Assembly: GCA_030527925.1 (NCBI GenBank)
Contig: JAUMZW010000004.1
Span: 1 to 64,000 of the forward strand
Direction of reading: 5' to 3'
Length of the DNA: 64,000 bases
Source: Streptococcus sp.
GTDB lineage: Bacteria > Bacillota > Bacilli > Lactobacillales > Streptococcaceae
Part shown: one piece after another, positions 28,561-37,493 of the stretch
Position numbering within the stretch: the first letter of the stretch is position 1
How the letters are laid out: each line of letters begins with the position of its first letter
Program-made: the position numbers and the translations under genes
Notes under the pieces: generated by a model
The model's input: only the letters and a program-made list of their open reading frames with translations
The model's database searches: none
What the model was told of the DNA's origin: nothing

Positions 28561-28568
28561 ACTATAAA

Positions 28569-29618
28569 TTATTTTTCAGGAACTTTGATATCCCCTGAAA
28601 TAATTTTTTCTTTGGCTGTTTTGATTGCAGATACTGCATCATCTGAAAGATTAGTTGTAGCAATATCTACACCACCATCTTTAAGACCGTAAACAGTAGT
28701 TTTCCCACCAGGGAATTTACCTTTTTCTGCATCAGTTGAAATTAATTGAACAGCTTTACCAACTTCTTTAAGAGAAGAAGCTAATACAAAATTAGATTTT
28801 TTACCATCTTTAGATGTGTATTCTCCTTCAGCAGATTGGTCACGGTCTACTCCAATTACCCAAACTTTGTCAGCTTCGTCACGAGATTCGTTTAATGATT
28901 TAGCTTCACTAAATACTCCATTACCTGTTCCACCTGCTGCTTGATATATGATATCTGCACCTGCTGCGTATTGTGCAGCAGTAATAGTTTTACCTTTTGC
29001 GGCATCACCAAATGAGCCAGCATAATCAACTTTAATTTGAATTGAGTCATCAACGGATTTGACACCCGCTTCAAATCCTTTTTCAAAACGTGTAATAACT
29101 GTTGACTCCATTCCACCAATGAAACCAACTGTCTTTGTTTTAGTTGATTTTGCTGCAGCAATACCTGCTAAGTAAGCTGCTTCATTATCAGCAAACGTCA
29201 CACTAGCAACATTCTTTTGTCCTTCAATAACATCATCAACGATAACATAGTTAACATCTTGATTATCTTTAGCAGCTTTTTCTACAGAATCATGAAGTGC
29301 AAATCCTGTACCAAAGATTAATTTATAACCACTTGATAAAGCCGTATCTAAGTTAGTTGTGTAATCTGATTCACTTGATGATTGGAAGTAGTCAAAACCT
29401 TGACCTTTTTTCATTCCATTTTTCTCACCCCAAGCTTTCAAACCTTCCCAAGCAGATTGGTTGAATGAACGGTCATCAATACCACCAAGGTCTGTAACCA
29501 TCGCAACATTAACTTTAGCATTTGAACTACTTGATTTTGATGCACCACGATGTGAGCATGCTGCTAAACCAAGTACAGCAACTGAAGCTAAACCAATACC
29601 AACAACTTTTTTGTTCAT
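28569..29618 (-). CDS. Nucleoside-binding lipoprotein (BmpA/PnrA family)
   Basis: A 349-aa substrate-binding lipoprotein with a signal peptide ending in the lipobox LAAC. The mature protein starts with a Ser-rich linker, then the BmpA-family VAMVTDLGGIDDRSFNQSAW, and GIDRDQS-like GVDRDQSAEGEY near the nucleoside pocket. Homologues (TmpC/PnrA, BmpA) bind purine or pyrimidine nucleosides; the neighbouring pdp, deoC and cdd point to pyrimidine nucleosides as important substrates. AGGAGGG precedes the ATG. A perfect palindrome lies just upstream (29642-29660). Confidence 0.92.
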   Translation of the reverse strand: MNKKVVGIGLASVAVLGLAACSHRGASKSSSSNAKVNVAMVTDLGGIDDRSFNQSAWEGLKAWGEKNGMKKGQGFDYFQSSSESDYTTNLDTALSSGYKLIFGTGFALHDSVEKAAKDNQDVNYVIVDDVIEGQKNVASVTFADNEAAYLAGIAAAKSTKTKTVGFIGGMESTVITRFEKGFEAGVKSVDDSIQIKVDYAGSFGDAAKGKTITAAQYAAGADIIYQAAGGTGNGVFSEAKSLNESRDEADKVWVIGVDRDQSAEGEYTSKDGKKSNFVLASSLKEVGKAVQLISTDAEKGKFPGGKTTVYGLKDGGVDIATTNLSDDAVSAIKTAKEKIISGDIKVPEK

Positions 29619-29641
29619 GAAAAAGAACCCTCCTAAAAACT

Positions 29642-29660
29642 TATAACATGATATGTTATA
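29642..29660. promoter_or_regulatory. Palindromic operator candidate upstream of bmpA
   Basis: TATAACAT, 3-nt spacer, ATGTTATA: 8-bp perfect arms in the cdd-bmpA gap. Its half-site TATAAC/GTTATA recurs twice at the head of the operon (32687-32713). It overlaps a possible bmpA promoter (TTGGTT, 18 nt, TTATAA on the minus strand), so it may be a regulator site; it could also be chance in AT-rich DNA. Confidence 0.5.
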
Positions 29661-29700
29661 TAAAAACCAATAAGCTTACGCTTAGCCAACAACACGCAGA

Positions 29701-30090
29701 TTATGATAAATCTGTAAAAGAATATGGAAGTAAATCCTTGACCGTCATCACGACCGTCTTCAATTCTGATGATGCTAATGTCACACAAGCTGATTCTTCA
29801 AAAAACTCAGCCATTACTTGACGACAAGCTCCACAGGGTGATACTGGATTTTTGGTCTGCCCATAAATAGTAATAGACTCAAAATCTGAACATCCTTCAG
29901 ATATAGCTTTAAAAATAGCTGTTCGCTCACCACAATTTGTTAAACCAAAACTTGCATTTTCAATATTACAACCCGTAAAAATTCTCCCAGATTTCATCTT
30001 TACAACGGCTCCAATTGGAAAATGTGAATATGGAACATAAGCATTCTTACTTGCTTCAACAGCTAATTTTATAAAATCAGTATCCGCCAT
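29701..30090 (-). CDS. cdd: Cytidine deaminase
   Basis: Deaminates cytidine and deoxycytidine to uridine forms. The 129-aa protein has the zinc site in [18 protein letters not shown] (Cys-Glu region) and PCGACRQ. The ATG at 30088-30090 is preferred over an upstream in-frame GTG because GGTGGG lies 8 nt before it. It overlaps the end of deoC by 14 nt. It feeds pdp and deoC in the same operon. Confidence 0.93.
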   Translation of the reverse strand: MADTDFIKLAVEASKNAYVPYSHFPIGAVVKMKSGRIFTGCNIENASFGLTNCGERTAIFKAISEGCSDFESITIYGQTKNPVSPCGACRQVMAEFFEESACVTLASSELKTVVMTVKDLLPYSFTDLS

Positions 30091-30745
30091 TCGATATCCC
30101 ACCAGTTACTATAGCTACTCCAGCAGAAGTCCCAATTCGAGTTGCTCCTGCTTTAATAAACGCTTCAGCATCAGATGTCGTTCTTGCTCCACCTGCAGCT
30201 TTTACACCAAATTCTGGACCAACTACTTTTCGCATTAACTCTACATCACCAATTGTAGCTCCGCCAACTGAAAAACCTGTTGAAGTTTTGACATAGTCAG
30301 CACCAGATTCCTTAACAATCTGACAAGCCTTAATTTTTTCCTCATCCGATAACAAACAAGTTTCAATAATAACTTTGACAAGCTTATCTCCACTTGCCGT
30401 TACAACTGCTTCAATATCTTTCTTGACATCATCATACATTCCAGATTTTAATAAACCGATATTGATTACCATGTCAATCTCATCTGCACCGTTTTTAACA
30501 GCATCCTCAGTCTCAAAAGCCTTTGCTTGAGTAGTCATTGCTCCCAATGGAAATCCAATAACTGTACAAATTTTTACATCTGAGTCATCTAATAACCTTT
30601 TAGCATAAGTAATCCACGTAGGATTAATACAGATGCTAGCAAAATTGTATTGTTTAGCTTCTGAAACTAATTGTTCAATTTGCTCTCTTGTACTCTCAGG
30701 TTTCAATAATGTATGATCAATGTATTGATTTAATGTGATTGTCAT
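30077..30745 (-). CDS. deoC: Deoxyribose-phosphate aldolase
   Basis: Splits 2-deoxyribose-5-phosphate to glyceraldehyde-3-phosphate and acetaldehyde. The 222-aa TIM-barrel class-I aldolase has the Schiff-base Lys in DYVKTSTGF, the VKAAGGART phosphate site and IDHTLLKP at the N-terminus. It lies 11 nt after pdp. It completes entry of nucleoside sugar into glycolysis. Confidence 0.96.
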   Translation of the reverse strand: MTITLNQYIDHTLLKPESTREQIEQLVSEAKQYNFASICINPTWITYAKRLLDDSDVKICTVIGFPLGAMTTQAKAFETEDAVKNGADEIDMVINIGLLKSGMYDDVKKDIEAVVTASGDKLVKVIIETCLLSDEEKIKACQIVKESGADYVKTSTGFSVGGATIGDVELMRKVVGPEFGVKAAGGARTTSDAEAFIKAGATRIGTSAGVAIVTGGISNGGY

Positions 30746-30756
30746 CTCTATCCCTT

Positions 30757-32037
30757 CTACGAAATAACTGTAATTATCTCTTTTGGAAGTCTCTTTACGC
30801 TATCTATTTTAACATTTTTTTTGAATTCTGTAAGTAATTTTTTAGGTAATTTTTCATCACTGTATACTCGTGCAAGAACTTCCCCACTCTTAATATCATC
30901 ACCTACTTTTTTCAAAAATTCAATTCCTGTTTCATAATTTAGTTTGTCTGATTTTACTGCTCTCCCTGCCCCTAATTTCATTGCAAATTCACCAAAATAT
31001 TGGGCAGGTAATTCAGCAACATAACCTGTCTTTTCTGATACTATATCTATAACATATTTCGTTTGTGATGGGCGATATAAATCTTCAATATTTCCACCTT
31101 GTGAAACCACCATTTCTTCAAACTTTGCCAATGCCTTACCATTTATTAAGTTTGACCTAATCTCATCTAAAGTAACAGATTTTCCAGCTAAACGTAACAT
31201 CAATTGACCTAATTCCACAATAAATTGTGTAATATCATCTCGACCTTGTCCTCTCATTATAGAAATAGACTCTAAAATTTCCAATCGGTTACCAATTGCT
31301 TGACCTAATGGCTGACTCATGTCTGTCAACACTGCGATAGTTTTTCGTCCTACTTCATTTCCTAATTGTACCATTACTTTTGCTAACTCTTTAGCTTGGT
31401 CTACAGTCTTCATAAAAGCACCATCACCAACCGTAACATCTAACAAAATAGCATCTGCACCAGCAGCAATTTTTTTACTCATAATTGAGCTAGCTATTAA
31501 GGGGAGAATATCAACTGTAGCAGTGACATCACGTAACGCATATAATAATTTATCTGCTTTTACTAATTGTTCTGACTGTCCAATTACTGATAAGCCAATA
31601 GCTCTAACCTGATTAATGAAATCAGTCTGACTCAATTCAACACGAAAACCCTTAATGGATTCCAATTTGTCTATTGTTCCTCCAGTATGACCTAGCCCCC
31701 TCCCACTCATCTTAGCAACAGGTACACCAAAACTAGCTACTAACGGAGCCAAAACTAACGTTACTTTATCACCTACTCCACCAGTGGAATGTTTATCAAT
31801 TTTAACACCAGGGATGGGAGACAAATCAAACTCTTGACCTGTCTTTAACATACTAATCGTTAGCTCACGTATTTCTTCAAGTGTCATACCCTTAAAATAA
31901 ATAGCCATAGCTAACGCAGCCATTTGATAATCAGGTACACGTCCTTCTACATAGCCATGAATTAAAAATTCTATTTCATCCTTAGATAGAGAAAGACCAT
32001 CTCTCTTTTTCTTAATTAAATCAACTGCTCTCATCAT
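30757..32037 (-). CDS. pdp: Pyrimidine-nucleoside phosphorylase
   Basis: Phosphorolysis of thymidine, deoxyuridine and uridine to base and (deoxy)ribose-1-phosphate. The 426-aa enzyme has the family signature [17 protein letters not shown] and [10 protein letters not shown] near the phosphate site. Its start (ATGATGA) overlaps the stop codon of the upstream methyltransferase, so translation is coupled; either of the two adjacent ATGs could be used. Pdp rather than strict thymidine phosphorylase is preferred for Firmicutes. Confidence 0.94.
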   Translation of the reverse strand: MMRAVDLIKKKRDGLSLSKDEIEFLIHGYVEGRVPDYQMAALAMAIYFKGMTLEEIRELTISMLKTGQEFDLSPIPGVKIDKHSTGGVGDKVTLVLAPLVASFGVPVAKMSGRGLGHTGGTIDKLESIKGFRVELSQTDFINQVRAIGLSVIGQSEQLVKADKLLYALRDVTATVDILPLIASSIMSKKIAAGADAILLDVTVGDGAFMKTVDQAKELAKVMVQLGNEVGRKTIAVLTDMSQPLGQAIGNRLEILESISIMRGQGRDDITQFIVELGQLMLRLAGKSVTLDEIRSNLINGKALAKFEEMVVSQGGNIEDLYRPSQTKYVIDIVSEKTGYVAELPAQYFGEFAMKLGAGRAVKSDKLNYETGIEFLKKVGDDIKSGEVLARVYSDEKLPKKLLTEFKKNVKIDSVKRLPKEIITVIS

Positions 32038-32621
32038 TTCTCACTCTGTAAAATATAATACCCTTTGTCTTTTTTTAAGACAGTACAATTTCCAAAAAGA
32101 GATTCCATCTTTACTTTTGCACTTGGAGCTCCCTGTTTTTTTTGGATTACTATGGTTAGTTTACCTTTAGAAGTTAAATAATTTACACTTTCCTCAAGAA
32201 TTTTATGAACAACTTTTTTCCCAGCCCTTATTGGTGGATTACTAATAATATGATCATAAGTCATCGAAATTGCATCATAACAAAATGACTCGAATATTTT
32301 AGCTTCCACGCCATTTTTAAGAGCATTTTTCTGTGCCAGTTCTAATGCACGACTATTAACATCAACCATTGTAACATCAGCTTGAAACACTTTCCCTAAT
32401 GTTATTCCAATCGGTCCATATCCACATCCCAAATCTAGTATCTTCTCACCACTCTCTACAGAAATTGCATTTAATAAAACTTGACTACCATAATCAATCA
32501 TTCGTTTAGAAAATACACCAGCATCGGTTAAAAACTGGAAATGCTCTCCTAATAACTCAACAGATAATTCATGAATATCATGCTGGCTGTTTGGATTACT
32601 TTCAAAATACATTTGAGACAT
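32034..32621 (-). CDS. Class I SAM methyltransferase, RsmC/YbxB-like
   Basis: A 195-aa protein with the SAM motif LDLGCGYGPIGITL and the NPPIRAGK catalytic-type motif of 16S rRNA guanine-N2 methyltransferases (RsmC family). It is the small single-domain form usual in Firmicutes. It is the first gene of the nucleoside operon and overlaps pdp; why a methyltransferase sits there is unknown, but the arrangement is seen in other streptococci. The rRNA target is inferred from the family. Confidence 0.85.
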   Translation of the reverse strand: MSQMYFESNPNSQHDIHELSVELLGEHFQFLTDAGVFSKRMIDYGSQVLLNAISVESGEKILDLGCGYGPIGITLGKVFQADVTMVDVNSRALELAQKNALKNGVEAKIFESFCYDAISMTYDHIISNPPIRAGKKVVHKILEESVNYLTSKGKLTIVIQKKQGAPSAKVKMESLFGNCTVLKKDKGYYILQSEK

Positions 32622-32651
32622 TTCTTTACCTACTTCATTTTAATCTATCTT

Positions 32652-32680
32652 ATTTTATCATAGTTTGAAACTGTTTTCAA
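32652..32680 (-). promoter_or_regulatory. Promoter of the nucleoside operon with cre-like site
   Basis: TTGAAA (32675-32680), 17 nt, then an extended -10 TGATAAAAT (TAAAAT at 32652-32657) on the minus strand. The segment 32666-32679 reads TGAAAACAGTTTCA, a palindromic match to the CcpA cre consensus with one mismatch, and covers the -35. Confidence 0.75.
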
Positions 32681-32686
32681 TTTTAC

Positions 32687-32713
32687 TATAACATGTTATA
32701 ATATAACGTTATA
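32687..32713. promoter_or_regulatory. Tandem palindromes in the divergent nucleoside-operon/coaA region
   Basis: TATAACATGTTATA (32687-32700) is followed after one base by TATAACGTTATA (32702-32713). Both are perfect palindromes built from the half-site also found before bmpA. They lie 7 nt upstream of the -35 of the nucleoside operon and over the likely coaA -10 (TATAAT at 32697-32702). A shared nucleoside-responsive regulator is a hypothesis. Confidence 0.55.
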
Positions 32714-32725
32714 GGAGATGAAGAC

Positions 32726-33643
32726 ATGCAAGAATTAACACAATTTGAACAAGTATCAAGACAAGAGTGGCAAAGTTTACATCAAAATACAAAACCGCTT
32801 TTAACCGTTTACGAATTGGAAAATCTTAAAAGTTTAAATGATAATATTAATATTCAAGATGTAAAGGAAATCTATCTACCACTCATTAGTCTTATTCAAA
32901 TTTATAAAATCTCTATGGAAAATTTACTTTTTTCAAAAAGCTTATTTCTAAAAAAAGAATGCTTAAAAAAACCTTTTATCATTGGAATTTCTGGATCTGT
33001 AGCAGTTGGTAAGTCAACTATCAGTCGACTTTTACAGCTATTACTTTCTAGAACATTTAAAGAGTCATCCGTTGAGATGGTTACAACAGACGGCTTTCTT
33101 TATCCAAACAAAGTCCTAAAGAGACAAAATATTTTAAATCGAAAAGGATTCCCAGAATCTTATGATATGGAATTACTTTTGCTGTTTTTGGACAATATGA
33201 AAAATGGGATAACTAGCCATATCCCTATCTATTCACATGAAATTTACGATATTATACCTGACCATTATCAAACTATTGAGAGGCCTGATTTTTTAATCAT
33301 CGAAGGGATTAACGTTTTTCAAAATCAGAAGAACAACCACCTCTATATGACTGATTATTTTGATTTTTCAATTTATATTGACGCAGATGAAAATGATATC
33401 GAGCAATGGTATATAGAACGCTTTAAAAGTCTTTTAGAGATTGCAAAAAGTGACCCTAATAATTATTATCAACGTTTTTTAAATCTTCCTCAAAAAGAAA
33501 CTGAAGCATTTGCTAAAGAAATCTGGTCTAGTATAAATCTTGTTAACCTTAAAGAATTCATTGAACCTACTAGGAATAGAGCTGATTTAATTCTTCATAA
33601 AACTAAAAATCATAAAATTGATAAAATTTACCTCAAAAAATGA
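32726..33643 (+). CDS. coaA: Pantothenate kinase, type I
   Basis: First step of coenzyme A synthesis, phosphorylating pantothenate. The 305-aa protein has the P-loop [22 protein letters not shown] and [11 protein letters not shown], all type-I CoaA marks. AGGAGATG precedes the ATG. It is divergent from the nucleoside operon and followed by rpsT. The remaining pathway genes in this window are coaB, coaC and the S-component at 10-12 kb. Confidence 0.95.
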   Translation: MQELTQFEQVSRQEWQSLHQNTKPLLTVYELENLKSLNDNINIQDVKEIYLPLISLIQIYKISMENLLFSKSLFLKKECLKKPFIIGISGSVAVGKSTISRLLQLLLSRTFKESSVEMVTTDGFLYPNKVLKRQNILNRKGFPESYDMELLLLFLDNMKNGITSHIPIYSHEIYDIIPDHYQTIERPDFLIIEGINVFQNQKNNHLYMTDYFDFSIYIDADENDIEQWYIERFKSLLEIAKSDPNNYYQRFLNLPQKETEAFAKEIWSSINLVNLKEFIEPTRNRADLILHKTKNHKIDKIYLKK

Positions 33644-33650
33644 TAAAGAC

Positions 33651-33680
33651 TTGCAAAACCCCCTTTTTTTCTATATAATA
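33651..33680 (+). promoter_or_regulatory. rpsT promoter
   Basis: TTGCAA and TATAAT are separated by 17-18 nt in the short gap after coaA. Confidence 0.7.
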
Positions 33681-33711
33681 TTGTAGTTAGATTAATTTGG
33701 AGGTGAAAACA

Positions 33712-33945
33712 TTGGCTAATATTAAATCAGCTATCAAACGCGCTGAACTTAACATCAAACAAAATGAAAAAAATTCAGCACAAAAATCAGCTATGCGTAC
33801 AGCTATTAAAGCATTTGAAGCTAACCCAACTGAAGAACTTTTCCGCGCTGCTTCTTCAAGCATTGATAAAGCAGAATCAAAAGGTTTAATTCATAAAAAC
33901 AAAGCTAGTCGCGATAAAGCTCGTCTTGCATCTAAACTTGGCTAA
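33712..33945 (+). CDS. rpsT: 30S ribosomal protein S20
   Basis: Binds 16S rRNA early in small-subunit assembly. The 77-aa protein begins (M)[13 protein letters not shown], as in other S20 proteins, which places the start on a TTG preceded by GGAGGTGAAAACA. The five extra in-frame residues upstream encode the Shine-Dalgarno itself and are not part of the protein. A TTG start is also known for rpsT in E. coli, where it contributes to autoregulation. It has its own promoter and terminator. Confidence 0.95.
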   Translation: MANIKSAIKRAELNIKQNEKNSAQKSAMRTAIKAFEANPTEELFRAASSSIDKAESKGLIHKNKASRDKARLASKLG

Positions 33946-33947
33946 TT

Positions 33948-33974
33948 AAAAACTCCTCAATTGGGAGTTTTTTT
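33948..33974 (+). terminator. Terminator of rpsT
   Basis: AAAACTCC and GGGAGTTTT form a hairpin followed by a T-run, starting 3 nt after the stop codon. Confidence 0.85.
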
Positions 33975-33990
33975 GTTACCTATAATATTA

Positions 33991-34028
33991 AAAAAAGTCC
34001 GTGTTTTAGTAGGTTAAAACATGGACCT
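33991..34028 (-). terminator. Terminator of the DUF1002 gene
   Basis: On the minus strand GTCCATGTTTTA pairs with TAAAACACGGAC (one mismatch), followed by seven U. Confidence 0.85.
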
Positions 34029-34047
34029 TCTTTAATTATCTAATTTT

Positions 34048-35010
34048 TTATTTGAATAATTGGGTAAAGAAATCAACTATTGCTTGCCAAATTGAAGCAA
34101 ATAAACCCTTGCCTTCATTAACTACTTTATCCGTATCAAAATTTACATTAATATTATTAAACGTTGTTCCAGCCTTTGAAACAATACTATTTTTCAAAGA
34201 AGAAAGTGTTTTAGTAAACCCACTACTATCAATCACTGAACTTTTTGATAAATTAATTGCAAAATTAACAATTAATGTAACTTGCTCATTAGACATTACA
34301 TCACTTAATTTATAATTTTTCAACGTATCTTCTACAATTTTACGAACTTCTGATTCTGATAAATGACTGCCTCCTTTAGCAACTGCAGTCTTAATATCAG
34401 TTAGGGCAACGTTCAATTGGTCAGCTGAATAACCTGTCTTACCAGAGTTTTCCGCATTTATATCAGAGAGAGCTTTTAATTCTTCTTGCGCTAATTGTTT
34501 ATTTTCAGTTGGAACCGTTGCACCATTTTCCTCTAAAGAATAGTATATACCAGCTAAGGCACTTTCACCTGTGACAGCAATCGGTGCCGCAACGGTAATT
34601 TCCGCATGCTCAATACCTAAGGTAACTGCAGCGTTACGATACATATCCTGAGTAACTTTTGTGATATTATCAGGAGTAGCAATTGAGACTGTTAAACCTT
34701 TTGAAGCCCCTAATTTTTTGATTTTAACTGATGAATAAAGTTGAATACTTGAATCATCAGCAACATCCATAATCTTAGCATAACTTGCTGTTGTTAATGT
34801 TTTGAGACTAGTATCTTTGTTACTATCATAACCTAAATATTGTAAAGTTAATGCTTTTTGAGAATCATCTAACGAATAACCTAAAACATAGTCAGGTTGA
34901 ACATAAGATTCATCTATCACTTTTTGAATGGAGCTATCAGCCTTGACGCTAACTCCACAAAAAGAAATAAGCAAAACAATAATAGAAAACAATAATTTTT
35001 TTAATTTCAT
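34048..35010 (-). CDS. DUF1002 exported protein
   Basis: A 320-aa secreted or surface protein with an N-terminal signal peptide (residues 1 to about 25, cleavage after VKA). The body matches the DUF1002 family: a QKALTLQYLG opening, MYRNAAVTLGIEHAEITVAAP and VTGESALAGIYYSLEE. The family is widespread in Firmicutes but has no established function. The last residues are amphipathic and aromatic (IWQAIVDFFTQLFK), possibly membrane-associated. GAGG precedes the ATG. It is monocistronic. Confidence 0.75.
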   Translation of the reverse strand: MKLKKLLFSIIVLLISFCGVSVKADSSIQKVIDESYVQPDYVLGYSLDDSQKALTLQYLGYDSNKDTSLKTLTTASYAKIMDVADDSSIQLYSSVKIKKLGASKGLTVSIATPDNITKVTQDMYRNAAVTLGIEHAEITVAAPIAVTGESALAGIYYSLEENGATVPTENKQLAQEELKALSDINAENSGKTGYSADQLNVALTDIKTAVAKGGSHLSESEVRKIVEDTLKNYKLSDVMSNEQVTLIVNFAINLSKSSVIDSSGFTKTLSSLKNSIVSKAGTTFNNINVNFDTDKVVNEGKGLFASIWQAIVDFFTQLFK

Positions 35011-35075
35011 TTGTTACCTCTTTTTTAAATTAATCCCGATATATTATAGCATTAAATTCTTATAATTCAAGAAAA

Positions 35076-35100
35076 AAAGTAACTTGTAAATACAAGATAC
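35076..35100 (-). terminator. Terminator of the AI-2E-family gene
   Basis: On the minus strand GTATCTTGT pairs with ACAAGTTAC (one mismatch) around ATTT, followed by seven U. It begins 1 nt after the stop codon. Confidence 0.75.
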
Positions 35101-35101
35101 C

Positions 35102-36211
35102 TTATTGAATAGTTTGACGTTTTTCAACATTATCTTTAATTAATTGATAGCAAGTCGCAGCTAAAGGAACGGATAACATAATTCCTAAAATTCCCATCAA
35201 TGAACCTCCTACTGTGATGGATAATAATACCCACATTCCAGGTAAGCCAATTGAGCCACCTACAACCTTAGGATAAATCAGATTGCCCTCAATTTGCTGT
35301 AAAATTATAGAAAAGATGACAAAAATGAATGCTAAACTAACGGATTGTGTAGCAACAAGTATTGTACCAATTGTCATTCCAATAAAAGCACCAATAACTG
35401 GAATTAGAGCTGTAAAAGCCATTAAAATACCAACAGTGCTTGCATAAGGGATATTAATTACAAACATCCCAATTGCTGTGAGAGTTCCTAATATAATAGC
35501 TTCCAGTGTCTGACTTACAAAAAAACCATGGAAACGTTTATGCAAAATCCCTAAAACATAATGTATTGTTTTCTCATATTTCGGTAAGTAAGTTACTAAT
35601 AATAAATTAAACTGGTAACCTAATTTTTCTTTACTTGATAACACATAAATAGAGAATACTAAACTAATAAAAACACTCAAAATTGCTGAAGCTATTGACG
35701 AAGCCGAAGTCAAAATATTCGTTAATATTGACAAAACTTGTTTTAAAATTTGATGGCTATAAGTTGAAATAGTAGATACTAAATCACCATCTGTTCCAAA
35801 ATACTTCAAAGATTTCGAAACATATTCATTATGATTTAAATCCTTAATAAAATTCGTCAATGATGTTGTATCAATAGATAACAATGAGCTAATACTCGCA
35901 ATTAAATCTGGTAATACTATAGAGAATAACCAAACGATAAGTGCTATAAAAGTAAAATAAGCTAAAATCAATGAAAGAGGACGTTTAAACATTTTTAATG
36001 AGGTAGGCTTTACAACAAAAACATAAACTTTTTCATAAGCACTCATAACGATGTTAATGATATAGGCCAATGCTGCACCCTGTAAAAATGGATAAACAGC
36101 TTTATAAACGGTATCCAATATGTTGACACCACTATTCCAAAAATATTGAATCATGAAACAAACGACAAATAATCCAACGATAAAGTAAAAATTTTGTTTG
36201 GTAAATTTCAT
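35102..36211 (-). CDS. AI-2E family transporter (PerM/YdiK-like)
   Basis: A 369-aa polytopic membrane protein with about eight hydrophobic helices and the C-terminal conserved stretch SIGLPGMWVLLSITVGGSLMGILG of the AI-2 exporter (TqsA/PerM/YdiK) superfamily. Family members transport diverse substrates, and a role in AI-2 export cannot be inferred from the fold. AGGGAGG precedes the ATG. Its TATAAT (36237-36242) lies immediately downstream of the agaS terminator. Confidence 0.8.
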   Translation of the reverse strand: MKFTKQNFYFIVGLFVVCFMIQYFWNSGVNILDTVYKAVYPFLQGAALAYIINIVMSAYEKVYVFVVKPTSLKMFKRPLSLILAYFTFIALIVWLFSIVLPDLIASISSLLSIDTTSLTNFIKDLNHNEYVSKSLKYFGTDGDLVSTISTYSHQILKQVLSILTNILTSASSIASAILSVFISLVFSIYVLSSKEKLGYQFNLLLVTYLPKYEKTIHYVLGILHKRFHGFFVSQTLEAIILGTLTAIGMFVINIPYASTVGILMAFTALIPVIGAFIGMTIGTILVATQSVSLAFIFVIFSIILQQIEGNLIYPKVVGGSIGLPGMWVLLSITVGGSLMGILGIMLSVPLAATCYQLIKDNVEKRQTIQ

Positions 36212-36246
36212 CCTAACCTCCCTACTCTTATGTCATATTATACACT

Positions 36247-36274
36247 AAAAATAGGTCTCTTGGGACCTATTTTA
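36247..36274 (-). terminator. Terminator of the bga/aga operon
   Basis: AAATAGGTC and GACCTATTT form the stem with a short loop, followed by T on the minus strand, beyond the agaS stop codon at 36282. Confidence 0.8.
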
Positions 36275-36281
36275 AGATTTT

Positions 36282-37442
36282 TTAAAATTCATGAATAATT
36301 ACACCTTGAACAACTCGATTGACAGTCCCAGTTGGAGAAGGAGTATCAGGTCTATTTCCAACTTTAAGTGATGTTAGCAATGACATGATTTGCGCATAAA
36401 CAATGTATGGAAATACACGGTAGATGTCCTCGTTTAAATCTTCTGAAATCAACTCAACATTCATAATACTATCAATAGCTTGCTTTTGATCAGATAAATA
36501 AATAACCTTACGTGCAATTTTATCATTAGCTACTTCTTTAACCAAATCAATATCATATAATTTTGTATAAGGATTCGAAGAACCGAATACAAAAACAAGA
36601 GTTGAATCATCAATAAGAGATTTAGGTCCATGTCTAAAACCTATTGGTGTTTCATACATAGTAGCTATTTTACCAGCAGTCAGTTCAAGAATCTTTAATT
36701 GAGCTTCATGAGCTAAACCAAAAAATGGACCCGCACCTAGATAAATAACACGATCAAAATCAAGATCAACAAGTTTTTGAATCTCGTAATCGTTTTCTAA
36801 TACTTGACGTGATAATTTTATAAGTGATTTAACGTTATGAGCTTTTTCACTAAATTGTTTTTGGTCAAAAACTAACAAAGCTGTTAACATCATTGATGTA
36901 AAACTACTTGTCATCGCAAAACCTTTATCATTAGTTTCATCCGGTTGCAATAATAATAAATTAGCATCATCTCCGTGTGCTTGTTTAGCCAAGTGACCAT
37001 CTTTTGCACATGTAATAGTGATTTGATAAAGATGATTGATATATTTTTTTGCCAATTCAACACAAGCAACGCTCTCTGGAGAATTTCCACTTCTTGCAAA
37101 TGAAACAAGAATAGTAGGGATGTCTTTTTGTAAATAAAGCTCTGGTGAACCTACGATATCAGTTGTTGCAAAAGAATCAAAATGAAAATGTCTTTGTTCA
37201 TACAAACCTCTAAAATAAGGTAACAAAGTATCTCCAACATAAGCTGATGTTCCAGCACCTGTAAAAATAACCGAAACATAGTCATGCTTAGCTTTAATGC
37301 TTTCTAAAAAAGAATCAATTTTAGTTTGATTTTCTTGATAATTTAAGAAGGTTTGTGCCCAAATATCAGGCTGCTGATAGATTTCGGCTTCTGTAATTGA
37401 AGCTCCTAATTCTGTTAATTGATTTTTTGTATAGTCTAACAT
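36282..37442 (-). CDS. agaS: Sugar isomerase / deaminase, AgaS family (SIS domains)
   Basis: A cytoplasmic 386-aa protein with two SIS domains; FTGAGTSAYVGDTL is the first sugar-phosphate loop and SFARSGNSPES the second. AgaS proteins deaminate or isomerise galactosamine-6-phosphate or related amino-sugar phosphates. As the last gene of the BgaC-PTS operon it probably processes the sugar phosphate delivered by the PTS. AAAGGAG precedes the ATG. A hairpin with a U-run separates it from the EIIA gene. Confidence 0.88.
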   Translation of the reverse strand: MLDYTKNQLTELGASITEAEIYQQPDIWAQTFLNYQENQTKIDSFLESIKAKHDYVSVIFTGAGTSAYVGDTLLPYFRGLYEQRHFHFDSFATTDIVGSPELYLQKDIPTILVSFARSGNSPESVACVELAKKYINHLYQITITCAKDGHLAKQAHGDDANLLLLQPDETNDKGFAMTSSFTSMMLTALLVFDQKQFSEKAHNVKSLIKLSRQVLENDYEIQKLVDLDFDRVIYLGAGPFFGLAHEAQLKILELTAGKIATMYETPIGFRHGPKSLIDDSTLVFVFGSSNPYTKLYDIDLVKEVANDKIARKVIYLSDQKQAIDSIMNVELISEDLNEDIYRVFPYIVYAQIMSLLTSLKVGNRPDTPSPTGTVNRVVQGVIIHEF

Positions 37443-37454
37443 AGTTACTCCTTT

Positions 37455-37486
37455 AAAAAAGATATGAGGAAGAAAACATCCTCATA
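37455..37486 (-). terminator. Hairpin between EIIA and agaS
   Basis: On the minus strand TATGAGGA pairs with TCCTCATA around an 8-nt loop and is followed by TCTTTTTT, just upstream of the agaS Shine-Dalgarno. It may attenuate or process the mRNA. Confidence 0.55.
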
Positions 37487-37493
37487 CCTCAAC

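Noticed and set aside
28892..29161. Out-of-frame ORF inside bmpA and similar shadow ORFs over other genes
   Set aside because: They lie wholly inside well-supported genes, have no ribosome sites or family features, and show biased composition expected from the opposite or shifted frame.
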